In this document: positions 39,725 through 48,222 of the stretch, piece by piece
Numbering within the stretch: the first letter of the stretch is position 1
Layout: every line of letters starts with the position of its first letter
NCBI GenBank assembly: GCA_001802645.1
Contig: MGZJ01000074.1
Coordinates: 1 to 62,474, forward strand
Reading direction: 5' to 3'
Origin: Geobacteraceae bacterium GWC2_53_11
GTDB lineage: Bacteria; Desulfobacterota; Desulfuromonadia; Geobacterales; Pseudopelobacteraceae
DNA: 62,474 nt
Translations under genes and position numbers: made by a program
The notes under the pieces: model-generated
Seen by the model: only the letters and a program-made list of their open reading frames with translations
Told to the model about the DNA's origin: nothing
Database searches by the model: none

Positions 39725-42700
39725 AACCGTTTTCCCTGCGCAGAGCCTTCGCGGTTGCGGCGCTTGCCCAGACAGGGGCGGCAGTGCTGGCATTTGCCGC
39801 CCTTGTCTGGGCAACAGCCACGACACAGGGAACACGCTGGCTGCTGACGTCGCTGCTTCCTCTCAGCGGGGTCAACGTCACCGCACACCGGATTGAAGGG
39901 AGATTGTTCGATCGTCTGCTCCTTACCGGGATACGGGTCACCACCCTACAGCAGGAAATGGCGGTCAAGACCCTGGAACTGCGCTGGAGGCCATTGCTTC
40001 TGCTGACAGGCACCGTCGCCATCCAGGAGCTGTCCGTAAACGGAGTGCGGATTCAGGACGACACCCCGCCCGACACGAAACCACCCGATTTGTCCTGGCC
40101 GAAACTGCCCGAAACGGCGCATCTGTTTGACGGCACGATTGCCCGCCTGCGAGTGTCGGACATCAGCTATCGCCGCCTGCAGGACCAGCCGGTGTTGATA
40201 ACGTCCATTGACGGTTCCGCCACCTGGGGAGCCGACCAGTTCTCCCTCACCGGACTCAACGTAACATCCCCTTCCGGACAGGCAAGCGGCAGCGTTGCGG
40301 CAGGCTTCAAGCAGCCGGCCCTCACGGCAGATCTTGCGCTTGCATCGGCACTCCCCGTTGCGGAGATGGACCGGTTTTCGGTACAGATCCGGCCCGGCAA
40401 AAACACCTCCGCGAAGCAGTTTTTCGGGAACGTGGCAGTGACAGGAAGCGCCGGGACCGCGAAACGGCTGGAACTAAGCGGTGAGGTGGGAATGGCACAG
40501 AACGAGTTCATTCTCAAGCAGCTTCGCCTGTCCAGTCCCCAGAGGGGCGGGGTGATTACGGCCGATGGCTCACTGACCTTCACCCCCAGGGAGCCGGTGC
40601 TGTCGCTGCAGATCAAGGCGGCCGGCCTCGATCTTGCCCCCGAGCTGAACATGCCGACGGACCTTTCCGGCACCCTGAAATTCGCGGGAACCATGGACAG
40701 CTATCGCGGCGGTTTCAACTTCGCCAACAACGGTAAAGGATGGCGGGAGGCGGCTGTTTCCGCATCATACAGCGGCTCACGCGAAGAGATACACATTGCC
40801 CCGTTGACCGCCCGGGTCCTTGATGGATCTCTGGCAGGAAACCTTGTGGCAGACTGGCGCGACGGATTTACGCTGCGGGGAACCATAAACGGCAAAAACA
40901 TCAATCCGGCCAGGATCGACCCTGCCTGGAAGGGGGTGGCCAATTTCAGCGCAGCCGGAGGATTCAGCCGATCCGCCACCGGGAACCTTTCGGGAAGCGT
41001 CACCGGCTCGCTCCTGGAGAGCAACCTGCACGGACAGGAACTGACCGGTAAACTGCAGGCGGAATACTCCAGCAACAACCTCACCATCTCCCGCATGGAT
41101 CTGCAGGGGAAAGGCTTTGACCTGCACGCCTCGGGATCGCTGGAACAGCGGCTTACGCTGTCGGCACGGATCACCGACCTGTCGCTGCTGGTGCCGGGGT
41201 CATCCGGAACTGTCAGAAGTGATGGCTGGGTGCGCTGGCGCAACCATCAGCTCAGCGGCGCCGCCACCGGTAAGGGGAGCACACTTGCCTACGCCGGGAC
41301 ACAAATTGCTGCTGCCACCCTGACCGCCCGGCTTGATGAAGGGGACAACCATCCCGGACATATTGCACTATCCCTTCAGAATGCAATCCATAGCCAGTAC
41401 GCATTGACTGCCGTGACCGTAACTGCGGACGGGACGCTGCTGCGTCATATCGTACACGCAGCAGTGTCATCTGGGAGCAGCGAAGCGAAGCTGGCCCTGT
41501 CGGCCGGTTACGTTTCCAACATCTGGACCGGCAGGATCACCAGCCTCACCGGGAATGACCGGAACGGGTCATGGAACATGCCGGCTCCGGCTCCCTTTGC
41601 GGCCAGCCCCGGAAAATTCACCCTATCTCCACTCACCTTGACAACCGGCACAGCGGAGCGCCTCGAAGTCGCCGCTGATCTAGGGTTGAATCCCCTGAGC
41701 GGCCAGCTCCGAACCCAGTGGAGCGATTTTAACTTGGCAAGAGCCAACCCCTATCTGAAAGAAGTGCAGATGACGGGACGCAGCAGTGGCAGCGTCAAAG
41801 CAGGCTTTCCGTCCGGAGATCGCCTTACCCTGTCTGGGAGCGCCAGCGGTAGTGGAACAATCACCCGCAACAAAGACAGCATCACGATTGACCGGATTCT
41901 GACGACTTTTAACGGCGGTGAACAGGGTCTGCGGGCTGACGTGGACCTCCATGAGTCAACCGGCGGAAGTGTAAAAGGCACCTTTTTATCAAGCGCCCCG
42001 CTCCTGCTTGCCCTGCCAGAGAAAGGGAAGCTGACGGCACAATGGAACGGGATAGACACTGCCCTGCTTAAGCCATGGCTCCCCGCAGGCACTGAAGTCA
42101 AGGGACACATCAACGGCCGGGCGAACGGGATCATGCTGCCGGGACAGCGTTTCGAACTAAACGGCACCGCTTCTCTTTCCGGAGGAGCCGTACGCCAGGG
42201 TGAGCTGAACCTTTCCTTCGCTTCTGCAGAGGCCACGTGGGACTGGCAGAAAGAAACACTTTCCGCCAGCCTTGCCTTGGATATGGCTGCATACGGCACC
42301 GCCGAAGCAGAGTTCCAGCTGCCGGTTTCGGCCCGTTTTCCGGTTGCCGTCAACCGGCAGGCACCACTCCGGGGAGCAGTCACCGGCAGGTTTCAGGAGC
42401 AGGGACTGCTTGCTGCCCTGTTCCCGGATGTGATCCAGAAAAGCTTCGGGAATATTGACGCCGGAGTGACCTTAGGCGGGACCTGGGACATGCCGCAGAT
42501 CGGAGGGACAGTCCGGCTTGCCAAGGCAGGAGCGTACCTTCCGTCAGCCGGCATCCACGTCAAGGACGTCCAGCTCTCGGCACGCCTGGAAAAGGACCTC
42601 ATCCGGATCGATTCGTTCCGCGCACTCTCCGGCCCCGGCCATATCGAGGGAAACGGACTCATCACCCTCTCCGGCGTGCGGGTGACCGGCTACCATGGCA

Positions 42701-43710
42701 CGCTGCACGGCGAAAACTTTCAGACCGTGTATCTGCCCGAACTCCGCATTAACTGCACACCGGAGCTCAGCTTTGAAGGGACTCTGCACAAGCTGAGCCT
42801 GCGCGGTGAACTGCGCATCCCGGAAATGCAGCTTGACGGCACAGCGGCCCGCACGGCTGTCCCCCCCAGCGGTGATGTCATCCGGGAAGGAATAGTCGCG
42901 GCGCCGGCTTCCGGTTCTCCGCTTGCTCTGGATGTCCAGATCAGGATTCTGATCGGTGAGAAGGTTGCCGTCAAGATAGCGGGGATCGACGCCCGGCTGG
43001 GCGGTGCCATGGATGTATCATTGAGCAGTCTCGACAAAATTACCAGCAGAGGTGAAATCACTGTAGCCAAGGGACACTTCCGCACCTATGGAGTAGACCT
43101 TGAAATAGTCCGCGGCCGCCTCTTTTTCGCCGGCGGACCAGTTGATCAGCCGACGCTCGATTTTCTGGCTTTGCGCACGGTCGGTGAGGTGAAAGCCGGC
43201 GTTACCGTTGCAGGGTCAATCCAAAATCCGATCATCAAGCTCTACTCCGAACCACCCATGCCTGATGTTGACGTCCTGGCCTATATTGTCCTCGGCCATC
43301 CCTACGAAAACAACGGTGAACAGGCCGGGCTCATGACCAAAGCCGCCGGCGCCCTGCTCACCTCCGGCCAGGCAAACGTCGTGCAGGACCAGCTGAAAAA
43401 CCGGCTCGGCTTGAGTACACTGGAAATCCAGGGGGGGGTCGGTGCAAACTCCGGTGCCATGGGATACAAACCGCTCCCGGTGACCGCTCCCGGTGCCATA
43501 CCGGCTTCATCACAACCGGGCGTCACCGATACGGTGCTCACCGTGGGCAAATACCTGACCCCGCAACTCTACATCAGTTACGGCAAGTCACTGTTTACCG
43601 GTAACAACATGTTCCTGCTGCGGTACGATATATTCAAAAAGTGGCAAATAGAAACCCAGACGGGGAGTGAGAGCGGCGCTGATCTGTTCTACAAGCTTGA
43701 ATTCAAGTAA
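39721..43710 (+). CDS. tamB: TamB translocation/assembly module, AsmA-like lipid bridge
   Basis: The 1,329-residue protein has one N-terminal membrane anchor (about residues 8-32), then about 1,100 residues of repetitive amphipathic beta-strands forming the AsmA/TamB-type groove. It ends in the conserved TamB C-terminal (DUF490) domain, including GRLFFAGGPVDQPTLDF, DVDVLAYIVLGHPYENN and the terminal FYKLEFK strand. E. coli TamB is 1,259 residues. The protein spans the periplasm and docks on TamA. The gene overlaps tamA by four bases and is followed by a strong terminator, so tamAB is a two-gene operon. Confidence 0.93.
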   Translation: MKPFSLRRAFAVAALAQTGAAVLAFAALVWATATTQGTRWLLTSLLPLSGVNVTAHRIEGRLFDRLLLTGIRVTTLQQEMAVKTLELRWRPLLLLTGTVAIQELSVNGVRIQDDTPPDTKPPDLSWPKLPETAHLFDGTIARLRVSDISYRRLQDQPVLITSIDGSATWGADQFSLTGLNVTSPSGQASGSVAAGFKQPALTADLALASALPVAEMDRFSVQIRPGKNTSAKQFFGNVAVTGSAGTAKRLELSGEVGMAQNEFILKQLRLSSPQRGGVITADGSLTFTPREPVLSLQIKAAGLDLAPELNMPTDLSGTLKFAGTMDSYRGGFNFANNGKGWREAAVSASYSGSREEIHIAPLTARVLDGSLAGNLVADWRDGFTLRGTINGKNINPARIDPAWKGVANFSAAGGFSRSATGNLSGSVTGSLLESNLHGQELTGKLQAEYSSNNLTISRMDLQGKGFDLHASGSLEQRLTLSARITDLSLLVPGSSGTVRSDGWVRWRNHQLSGAATGKGSTLAYAGTQIAAATLTARLDEGDNHPGHIALSLQNAIHSQYALTAVTVTADGTLLRHIVHAAVSSGSSEAKLALSAGYVSNIWTGRITSLTGNDRNGSWNMPAPAPFAASPGKFTLSPLTLTTGTAERLEVAADLGLNPLSGQLRTQWSDFNLARANPYLKEVQMTGRSSGSVKAGFPSGDRLTLSGSASGSGTITRNKDSITIDRILTTFNGGEQGLRADVDLHESTGGSVKGTFLSSAPLLLALPEKGKLTAQWNGIDTALLKPWLPAGTEVKGHINGRANGIMLPGQRFELNGTASLSGGAVRQGELNLSFASAEATWDWQKETLSASLALDMAAYGTAEAEFQLPVSARFPVAVNRQAPLRGAVTGRFQEQGLLAALFPDVIQKSFGNIDAGVTLGGTWDMPQIGGTVRLAKAGAYLPSAGIHVKDVQLSARLEKDLIRIDSFRALSGPGHIEGNGLITLSGVRVTGYHGTLHGENFQTVYLPELRINCTPELSFEGTLHKLSLRGELRIPEMQLDGTAARTAVPPSGDVIREGIVAAPASGSPLALDVQIRILIGEKVAVKIAGIDARLGGAMDVSLSSLDKITSRGEITVAKGHFRTYGVDLEIVRGRLFFAGGPVDQPTLDFLALRTVGEVKAGVTVAGSIQNPIIKLYSEPPMPDVDVLAYIVLGHPYENNGEQAGLMTKAAGALLTSGQANVVQDQLKNRLGLSTLEIQGGVGANSGAMGYKPLPVTAPGAIPASSQPGVTDTVLTVGKYLTPQLYISYGKSLFTGNNMFLLRYDIFKKWQIETQTGSESGADLFYKLEFK

Positions 43711-43720
43711 TGCGGGAATA

Positions 43721-43756
43721 AGAAAAGGCCAACTATAAAATTAGTTGGCCTTTTCT
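43721..43756. terminator. Two-way intrinsic terminator between tamB and DUF3943 genes
   Basis: A 15-bp perfect stem (43721-43735 with 43742-43756, core AAAAGGCCAACTA) encloses a 6-base loop. It has an A-run on one side and a T-run on the other, so it can stop transcription in both directions. It lies between convergent genes. Confidence 0.92.
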
Positions 43757-43792
43757 CGAATCCACTTCTGAACTTTTGTACAGTTCCTGTTA

Positions 43793-44710
43793 TTAAAACG
43801 TTAGCGCAAGTCTGAGATTGCTGCTTAGAGCTGACCCGGCGGAACCGGTACGCACATTCGAAACGGAGTAGTCCACCGTTATCGTTGATTTAATGCCGAA
43901 CAGTTTTTCAACTCCCGTGCTGAGAAGCCCGATCGGATCGGTCGCAATGAGCAGAGCATGATCATACCATCGCAAATCCTGCTTGGACTTGATAAAATTT
44001 CGCAGCGGTTCAAAGACGTATCCCCCCAGAAGCGAACCGACCACCGGAGTAACGATGAGATCCTGTAGGGAAGGTTTCTCGGCGAAGCATTCGGCTCCAT
44101 ACTCGAACATGGTAGACATCATGACCGAGTATACGAACGATGAGGTCTGGTCCAGACCACGCTCCCGTGCCCTGGTATAGTACGTCGCTCCCCAGTAGGG
44201 ATGAATGACATAGTTGACGTAGTACTTGTCTTTGTCCCAGACCGGAGCGCCGAAATTTCTCCAGTATTTATCAAAGCTGCTTCTTTTCTGCTCCTCGCTC
44301 CAGCCGGAAAAGCTCTCTGGCATTACATACGTGACAGCTGCAGCGCCAATCTGGGCGCCCAGAATAACCCCGGTGTCCCGCCCGATGCCGCCCCAGTCAG
44401 GAGCACGCTTTTCCGCACCGGGTGCCGGCACAGGTGTTTCACCGACCGGTGCAGAGAGAGTACCGGAAACGCTGGAACTCATTGTTGTAAAAGCAACCTC
44501 TTCAGGAAGAACAACAGAACCATTCTGCACCCTTTCACTGACTGGACCGTTGTTTTCGGCAAGGAAATAGTTCTCATGGTCGGTGGATTGGGGGACACCG
44601 GCAAAAGCATTACCTTGAAGGACCACGAACAGAATCAGTGCTGCAGATAGACAACGGGCCGTCCGGCCGCTCAAGGTAGTGATTATGAAAAATGCTGCTT
44701 GATTAAACAC
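43793..44710 (-). CDS. DUF3943 envelope protein
   Basis: I chose GTG at 44708-44710, four bases after GAGGA; it gives a normal signal peptide (ending LQGNAFA). A TTG at 44773 would add 21 polar residues and looks less likely. The 305-residue product has a low-complexity segment (about 35-100), then the DUF3943 core, with conserved motifs WDKDKYYVNYVIHPYWGATY, TRARERG, YGAECFAEKPSLQDLIVTP and a glycine-rich segment. It ends in a barrel-like terminal F. Function is unknown; it is probably outer-membrane or periplasmic. It lies 104 nt after mlaC on the same strand and ends at the shared terminator. Confidence 0.8.
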   Translation of the reverse strand: MFNQAAFFIITTLSGRTARCLSAALILFVVLQGNAFAGVPQSTDHENYFLAENNGPVSERVQNGSVVLPEEVAFTTMSSSVSGTLSAPVGETPVPAPGAEKRAPDWGGIGRDTGVILGAQIGAAAVTYVMPESFSGWSEEQKRSSFDKYWRNFGAPVWDKDKYYVNYVIHPYWGATYYTRARERGLDQTSSFVYSVMMSTMFEYGAECFAEKPSLQDLIVTPVVGSLLGGYVFEPLRNFIKSKQDLRWYDHALLIATDPIGLLSTGVEKLFGIKSTITVDYSVSNVRTGSAGSALSSNLRLALTF

Positions 44711-44814
44711 GCGTTCCTCGCACAGGTAGAGATCAGGTTTGGTACTTTTATTTGTCAACGGGAAACGGTTCAAAAATTGATCGACAAAGCAGTCTTCAGA
44801 TTCTGGCCCTCCGG

Positions 44815-45402
44815 TCAGAGCGCCTTCAATTCGCCATTCTTAGTTTCAAGCTTTTTTACCAACCCGGCGTACCCGCTTGATTTAATAATTCTGCCGAACT
44901 GGCTCCGATAGTTGGACACGAGACTGACACCTTCAATCACCACGTCGTAGACCATCCATCTGTTGTTTTGTCTGATCATGCGATAATCGAGCGTAAACTC
45001 GTCACGTTTGGCGGTCACGACTTTGGACTTTATTTCAGCATGGTCGCCATCAAACAGCTCCTTGATGTATACGATCTTCTCATTGTTGTATGATTCGATT
45101 TTTCCCGCGTACGAGTTTTCCAGCAGTTCAGCAAAGAGCTCGGCAAAGCGCACTTTCTCTTCCGGCGCCAGTTCATTCCAATGCCTGCCAAGAGAACGCT
45201 TTGACATTTCGTTATAGTCGAAAATCGTGCTGATCGTCCGCTTCAATGCCTGCCGGCGTTTCTTTTCACTGGTCTTTCCGTCCTTGTCCGCAACGATGCG
45301 GACAACGTCATCAACGGTTTTCTTCACATCCTCCAGCGGCGTGGCAAACGCCTGAGAGACGGACAGAAGCAAACCTATGACCAGCACTGTGACTCGTTTC
45401 AT
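44815..45402 (-). CDS. mlaC: MlaC/Ttg2D-family periplasmic phospholipid carrier
   Basis: The 195-residue protein has a signal peptide (cleaved near SQAFA) and the full MlaC (Tol_Tol_Ttg2) fold, with IFDYNEMSKRSLGRHWNELA, FAELFAELLENSYAGKIESY, VYDVVIEGVSLVSNYRSQF and the helical tail GYAGLVKKLE. MlaC carries phospholipids between the outer-membrane MlaA complex and the inner-membrane MlaFEDB transporter. None of those partners is in this window. The ATG follows GAGGG by seven bases. The upstream region carries three TetR-type operators, so the gene is probably repressed until an envelope or solvent-type signal arrives. Confidence 0.9.
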   Translation of the reverse strand: MKRVTVLVIGLLLSVSQAFATPLEDVKKTVDDVVRIVADKDGKTSEKKRRQALKRTISTIFDYNEMSKRSLGRHWNELAPEEKVRFAELFAELLENSYAGKIESYNNEKIVYIKELFDGDHAEIKSKVVTAKRDEFTLDYRMIRQNNRWMVYDVVIEGVSLVSNYRSQFGRIIKSSGYAGLVKKLETKNGELKAL

Positions 45403-45466
45403 TTAATAGCCCTCTTTCAGTTGCAGTTTTTTCAACTCACTTACGTCAGAATCCGGCCAGCCACCG

Positions 45467-45482
45467 GAATGAACATTCATTC
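45467..45482. promoter_or_regulatory. TetR-type operator 1 over a mlaC promoter
   Basis: GAATGAA-CA-TTCATTC is a perfect 7-2-7 inverted repeat. On the minus strand TTGACT (45503-45498) lies 17 bases upstream of ATGAAT, which falls inside the repeat. A bound repressor would therefore cover the -10 region. The start would be about 65 nt before mlaC. Confidence 0.65.
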
Positions 45483-45610
45483 TCTTTCGCATGCTTCAGT
45501 CAAATACTTCATACTGACTGAATTGCAATGGTCGGTAGCGAACCATCTCGCAGACGGAATTCAGCCGCATCGCAAAAACATTAAACCATAATTCTATATA
45601 TATGCTTATA

Positions 45611-45640
45611 TGTATATCAGGTGATCCGTCTGAGCGTCAA
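45611..45640 (-). promoter_or_regulatory. Possible middle promoter of mlaC
   Basis: TTGACG (45640-45635), an 18-base spacer and TATACA (45616-45611) in a very AT-rich stretch. No operator copy overlaps it, so it could give basal expression. Confidence 0.35.
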
Positions 45641-45707
45641 CATAAAAACAAAGAACTCAGCTGTCTTTCAAGACAACATGGCATTTATAACTAACACCAG
45701 CAAAGAG

Positions 45708-45723
45708 GAATGAACATTCATTC
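45708..45723. promoter_or_regulatory. TetR-type operator 2
   Basis: GAATGAACATTCATTC, identical to operator 1. It lies 52 bp (about five helical turns) from operator 3, so dimers bound to the two would face the same side of the DNA. Confidence 0.6.
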
Positions 45724-45759
45724 GTAGCAACAAATGCTATCCGACCGAACAAGTTAAAA

Positions 45760-45775
45760 GAATGAATGTTCATTC
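45760..45775. promoter_or_regulatory. TetR-type operator 3 at a likely start site
   Basis: GAATGAATGTTCATTC is the exact reverse complement of operators 1 and 2. It directly follows a good minus-strand promoter, TTGACG (45804-45799), 17 bases, TTATAG (45781-45776), so it covers the expected transcription start. A transcript from here would have a leader of about 365 nt before mlaC. Confidence 0.65.
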
Positions 45776-45804
45776 CTATAACAATCAAATCACCAATTCG
45801 TCAA
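45776..45804 (-). promoter_or_regulatory. Distal mlaC promoter
   Basis: TTGACG-N17-TTATAG, with operator 3 starting on the next base downstream. This is the classic layout for a repressible promoter. Confidence 0.5.
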
Positions 45805-45919
45805 CAAATAATTTGGCCATAACAAAACAATTCGCCTGGCAATACTCATTCCGGATCTCCCAGATGTATTGGTCCTGATTGAGCGTAAAAGCACGCATTC
45901 AGGGATTCCGCATCACCAA

Positions 45920-46618
45920 TTAATCACATGACCGCATGCGATACCCGACCCCCGGTTCGGTACTAATGTAATGAGGCCGGGAAGCATCGTTTTCTATTTT
46001 GCGCCGTAGGTTGCTTATGTTAACCCGCAGTACATGAGGCTGTTCAACATAGCCCACCCCCCAGATCTGCTTGAGTATCTGGCTGTGCGTCAGAACCTTT
46101 CCTGAATGAATGACAAGCAGGCGAAGGAGATCGTATTCCGTTGGCGTCAGCTGAACCTCTTCTCCCCGGACGATTACCCTTCTACGGGAAAGATCAACCT
46201 CAAGTTCATCAACCCTGTAAACCGGCTCAGGCGCCAGCTGCACCGAACGTCTGAGCGCCCCCCGGATTCGGGCCTGTAGCTCAGCCACACCAAACGGCTT
46301 GCTCAGATAATCATCAGCTCCGGCATCCAACGCTGTAACCTTGTCGTCCTCCCGGTCTCTCACGGAAAGAACTATAATCGGCACGTGCGACCATTCACGT
46401 ATCCTCCTGATCACTTCAATTCCATCCATATCCGGGAGGCCAAGGTCAAGAAGAATGATGTCCGGATGCGTTGCCACAGTGGCTGCCAGTGCTGCGTGGC
46501 CACTTTCCGCCTGATGCAGGGAGAATTCGCCGGTGTCCAGAGTGGTATGCAAAAAACGCTGAATCGGCATTTCGTCGTCAACGATAAGAATACGTGGCAG
46601 ATTGTCATCTTTAGACAT
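45920..46618 (-). CDS. kdpE: KdpE-type OmpR-family response regulator
   Basis: The 232-residue protein starts at ATG 46618 after AAGGGG and overlaps the kinase stop by 8 nt; the frame is open further upstream inside the kinase gene but has no matching start. The receiver domain has D58 (DIILLDLGLPDMDG), the GADDYLSKPF lysine loop, and a winged-helix DNA-binding domain at about 135-230 (LTPTEYDLLRLLVIHSGKVL, PHYISTEPGVGYRM). Sequence style is that of KdpE. No kdpFABC genes are near, so its target is probably the adjacent KimA-like transporter operon or a distant kdp operon. Confidence 0.88.
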   Translation of the reverse strand: MSKDDNLPRILIVDDEMPIQRFLHTTLDTGEFSLHQAESGHAALAATVATHPDIILLDLGLPDMDGIEVIRRIREWSHVPIIVLSVRDREDDKVTALDAGADDYLSKPFGVAELQARIRGALRRSVQLAPEPVYRVDELEVDLSRRRVIVRGEEVQLTPTEYDLLRLLVIHSGKVLTHSQILKQIWGVGYVEQPHVLRVNISNLRRKIENDASRPHYISTEPGVGYRMRSCD

Positions 46619-48143
46619 CGCGTTCCCCTTTTTGCGGCAGCTGCACCACCAACCGCAACCCTCCGCCGGTCCGATTCTCTGCGTAAATTCTGCCACCATG
46701 CGCTTCGACAATACCTTTGCAGATTGAAAGCCCCAACCCGGTTCCACTGGCTCCCTCCGGCACGGATATACGGTGAAACTTGTCAAAGATACGTGTCAGG
46801 TCGTGTTCAGGAATACCGGGGCCGCGATCCGCAACTTCCATGGTCAGATGTGCTTCATCAGCGCTGGCAGTAATCTCGACAGGACTCTCGGGTGGAGAGT
46901 ATTTCACCGCATTGTCAATAAGGTTAACCAGCACCTGGGTCATAAGCACCAGATCCATTCTGGCCAGGAGCAGCTCAGGCGGCAGCCGTACATCTACCGT
47001 TCTGGTTCCAAGACGATTTTCAACCGATGCCAGCGCACAACCCACAAGATCCTGCACATCGCATGTTTCCAGCTTCAATTTCAGTTCGCCGGCCTCCAGC
47101 CTGGTCATGTCGAGCAGATTGCCGACAAATCGATTCAATCGTCCGGCCTCTTCCCAGGCGGTATCCACCAATTCATGAAGGTTCTTCTCACTGAGTGGAT
47201 TTTCTGTAGTGCGAATAGTACTCAATACTCCGGTAATAGTAACCAAAGGGGTACGAAGATCGTGGGAGACTGAATTAAGAAGGGCCCGCTCCAGGTTCTC
47301 CCTTGCCTTGAGAATTTGGGCGTGTTCGGCCTGCCGAGACAGGCGAACACGTTCCAGAGCCAGCGCGGACTGGGTGCTGAAGGCTTCAAGCAGATGCCGC
47401 AGCTGTTCGAAGCGGCTCTCCGGTTCCGTGTTAAAGCGAATGCCGAGAACACCCAGCGGAGTATCCAGCACCTGAAGCGGCATAAAGAGCAGTTCCGACA
47501 GAGGGAATATGGAAGTACCGACTCCGGCCGGGCGCTGACTCTTGAACGACCACTGGGCTACTTTTTCAGCTTCGATGTTTTCATTCCATCCGATGCTGGC
47601 TTCGGCAACAGCAAGCTTTTCACCGTCCACGAGAAACAGCACTGCACCGGCATCCAGACTTGACTCCACGTTTTTTACAATCGAAGCAGCGACAGAGTGC
47701 ATATCTGCCGCTACGGCAAGATCCCGGCTCAAACGGTACAGGCTCGCCGTCTCGGCTTCACGCTCCTTCAGCTTCTCGGCACGGTCCTGAACTTTGGCCA
47801 CCAGCGAACTGATAACTACGCCAACGACAAAGAATCCCAGGAAGGTAACAAGATACTCCTTGTCAGCAACACTGAACGTTAAACGCGGGGGAACAAAGAA
47901 AAAATCGAAAGCCAAAACGCCGAGAAAAGCGGTCAGGATGGCCTGTTTCAGGCCAAGCCGGAGAGAGGCGAGCACGACGGCCACCAGATAGACCATGACC
48001 ATATTGGTGGGGGATATGTACGGACGAAGGGCTTCGCAAAACAGGGTGGCAATCAGCGTCAGTACCAGAACAGAGATATAGCTGACAGCACGCCGCATTC
48101 GTCTCTTCGGGAAGTATGATTCTGTGTGAGATCGCATGGCCAT
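46611..48143 (-). CDS. KdpD-type sensor kinase lacking the N-terminal sensor half
   Basis: At 510 residues this is much shorter than E. coli KdpD (894). It opens directly with the four-helix DUF4118 membrane domain (about 18-118, including FDFFFVPPRLTFSV). It continues with a GAF-like domain (about 140-265), HisKA with H294 (SVSHDLRTPL) and HATPase (LVNLIDNAVKYSP, DRGPGIP, GTGLGLSICKGIVEAHGG). The missing N-terminal part carries the KdpD and Usp-like domains, which in other bacteria bind ATP-like ligands or c-di-AMP. The next codons upstream do not encode it, so this looks like a natural short form, not a frameshift. It is coupled to kdpE (8-nt overlap) and lies 79 nt after the transporter gene. 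Confidence 0.88.
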   Translation of the reverse strand: MAMRSHTESYFPKRRMRRAVSYISVLVLTLIATLFCEALRPYISPTNMVMVYLVAVVLASLRLGLKQAILTAFLGVLAFDFFFVPPRLTFSVADKEYLVTFLGFFVVGVVISSLVAKVQDRAEKLKEREAETASLYRLSRDLAVAADMHSVAASIVKNVESSLDAGAVLFLVDGEKLAVAEASIGWNENIEAEKVAQWSFKSQRPAGVGTSIFPLSELLFMPLQVLDTPLGVLGIRFNTEPESRFEQLRHLLEAFSTQSALALERVRLSRQAEHAQILKARENLERALLNSVSHDLRTPLVTITGVLSTIRTTENPLSEKNLHELVDTAWEEAGRLNRFVGNLLDMTRLEAGELKLKLETCDVQDLVGCALASVENRLGTRTVDVRLPPELLLARMDLVLMTQVLVNLIDNAVKYSPPESPVEITASADEAHLTMEVADRGPGIPEHDLTRIFDKFHRISVPEGASGTGLGLSICKGIVEAHGGRIYAENRTGGGLRLVVQLPQKGERDV

Positions 48144-48222
48144 AGGTACAGTCTAAACAAACATGCCGCAACGGCAAGCATTATTTCTGGTGATGATCCG
48201 GCTCACATGAATCAAATGAGGA

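Larger units (their letters stand above)
45403..45919. other. 517-bp control region upstream of mlaC
   Basis: AT-rich, with no convincing gene on either strand. It contains three copies of a 16-bp inverted repeat and three minus-strand promoter-like elements with TTGAC-type -35 boxes. The right end lies just beyond the stop of the kdpE-like gene, and I see no clear terminator there. Confidence 0.7.
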
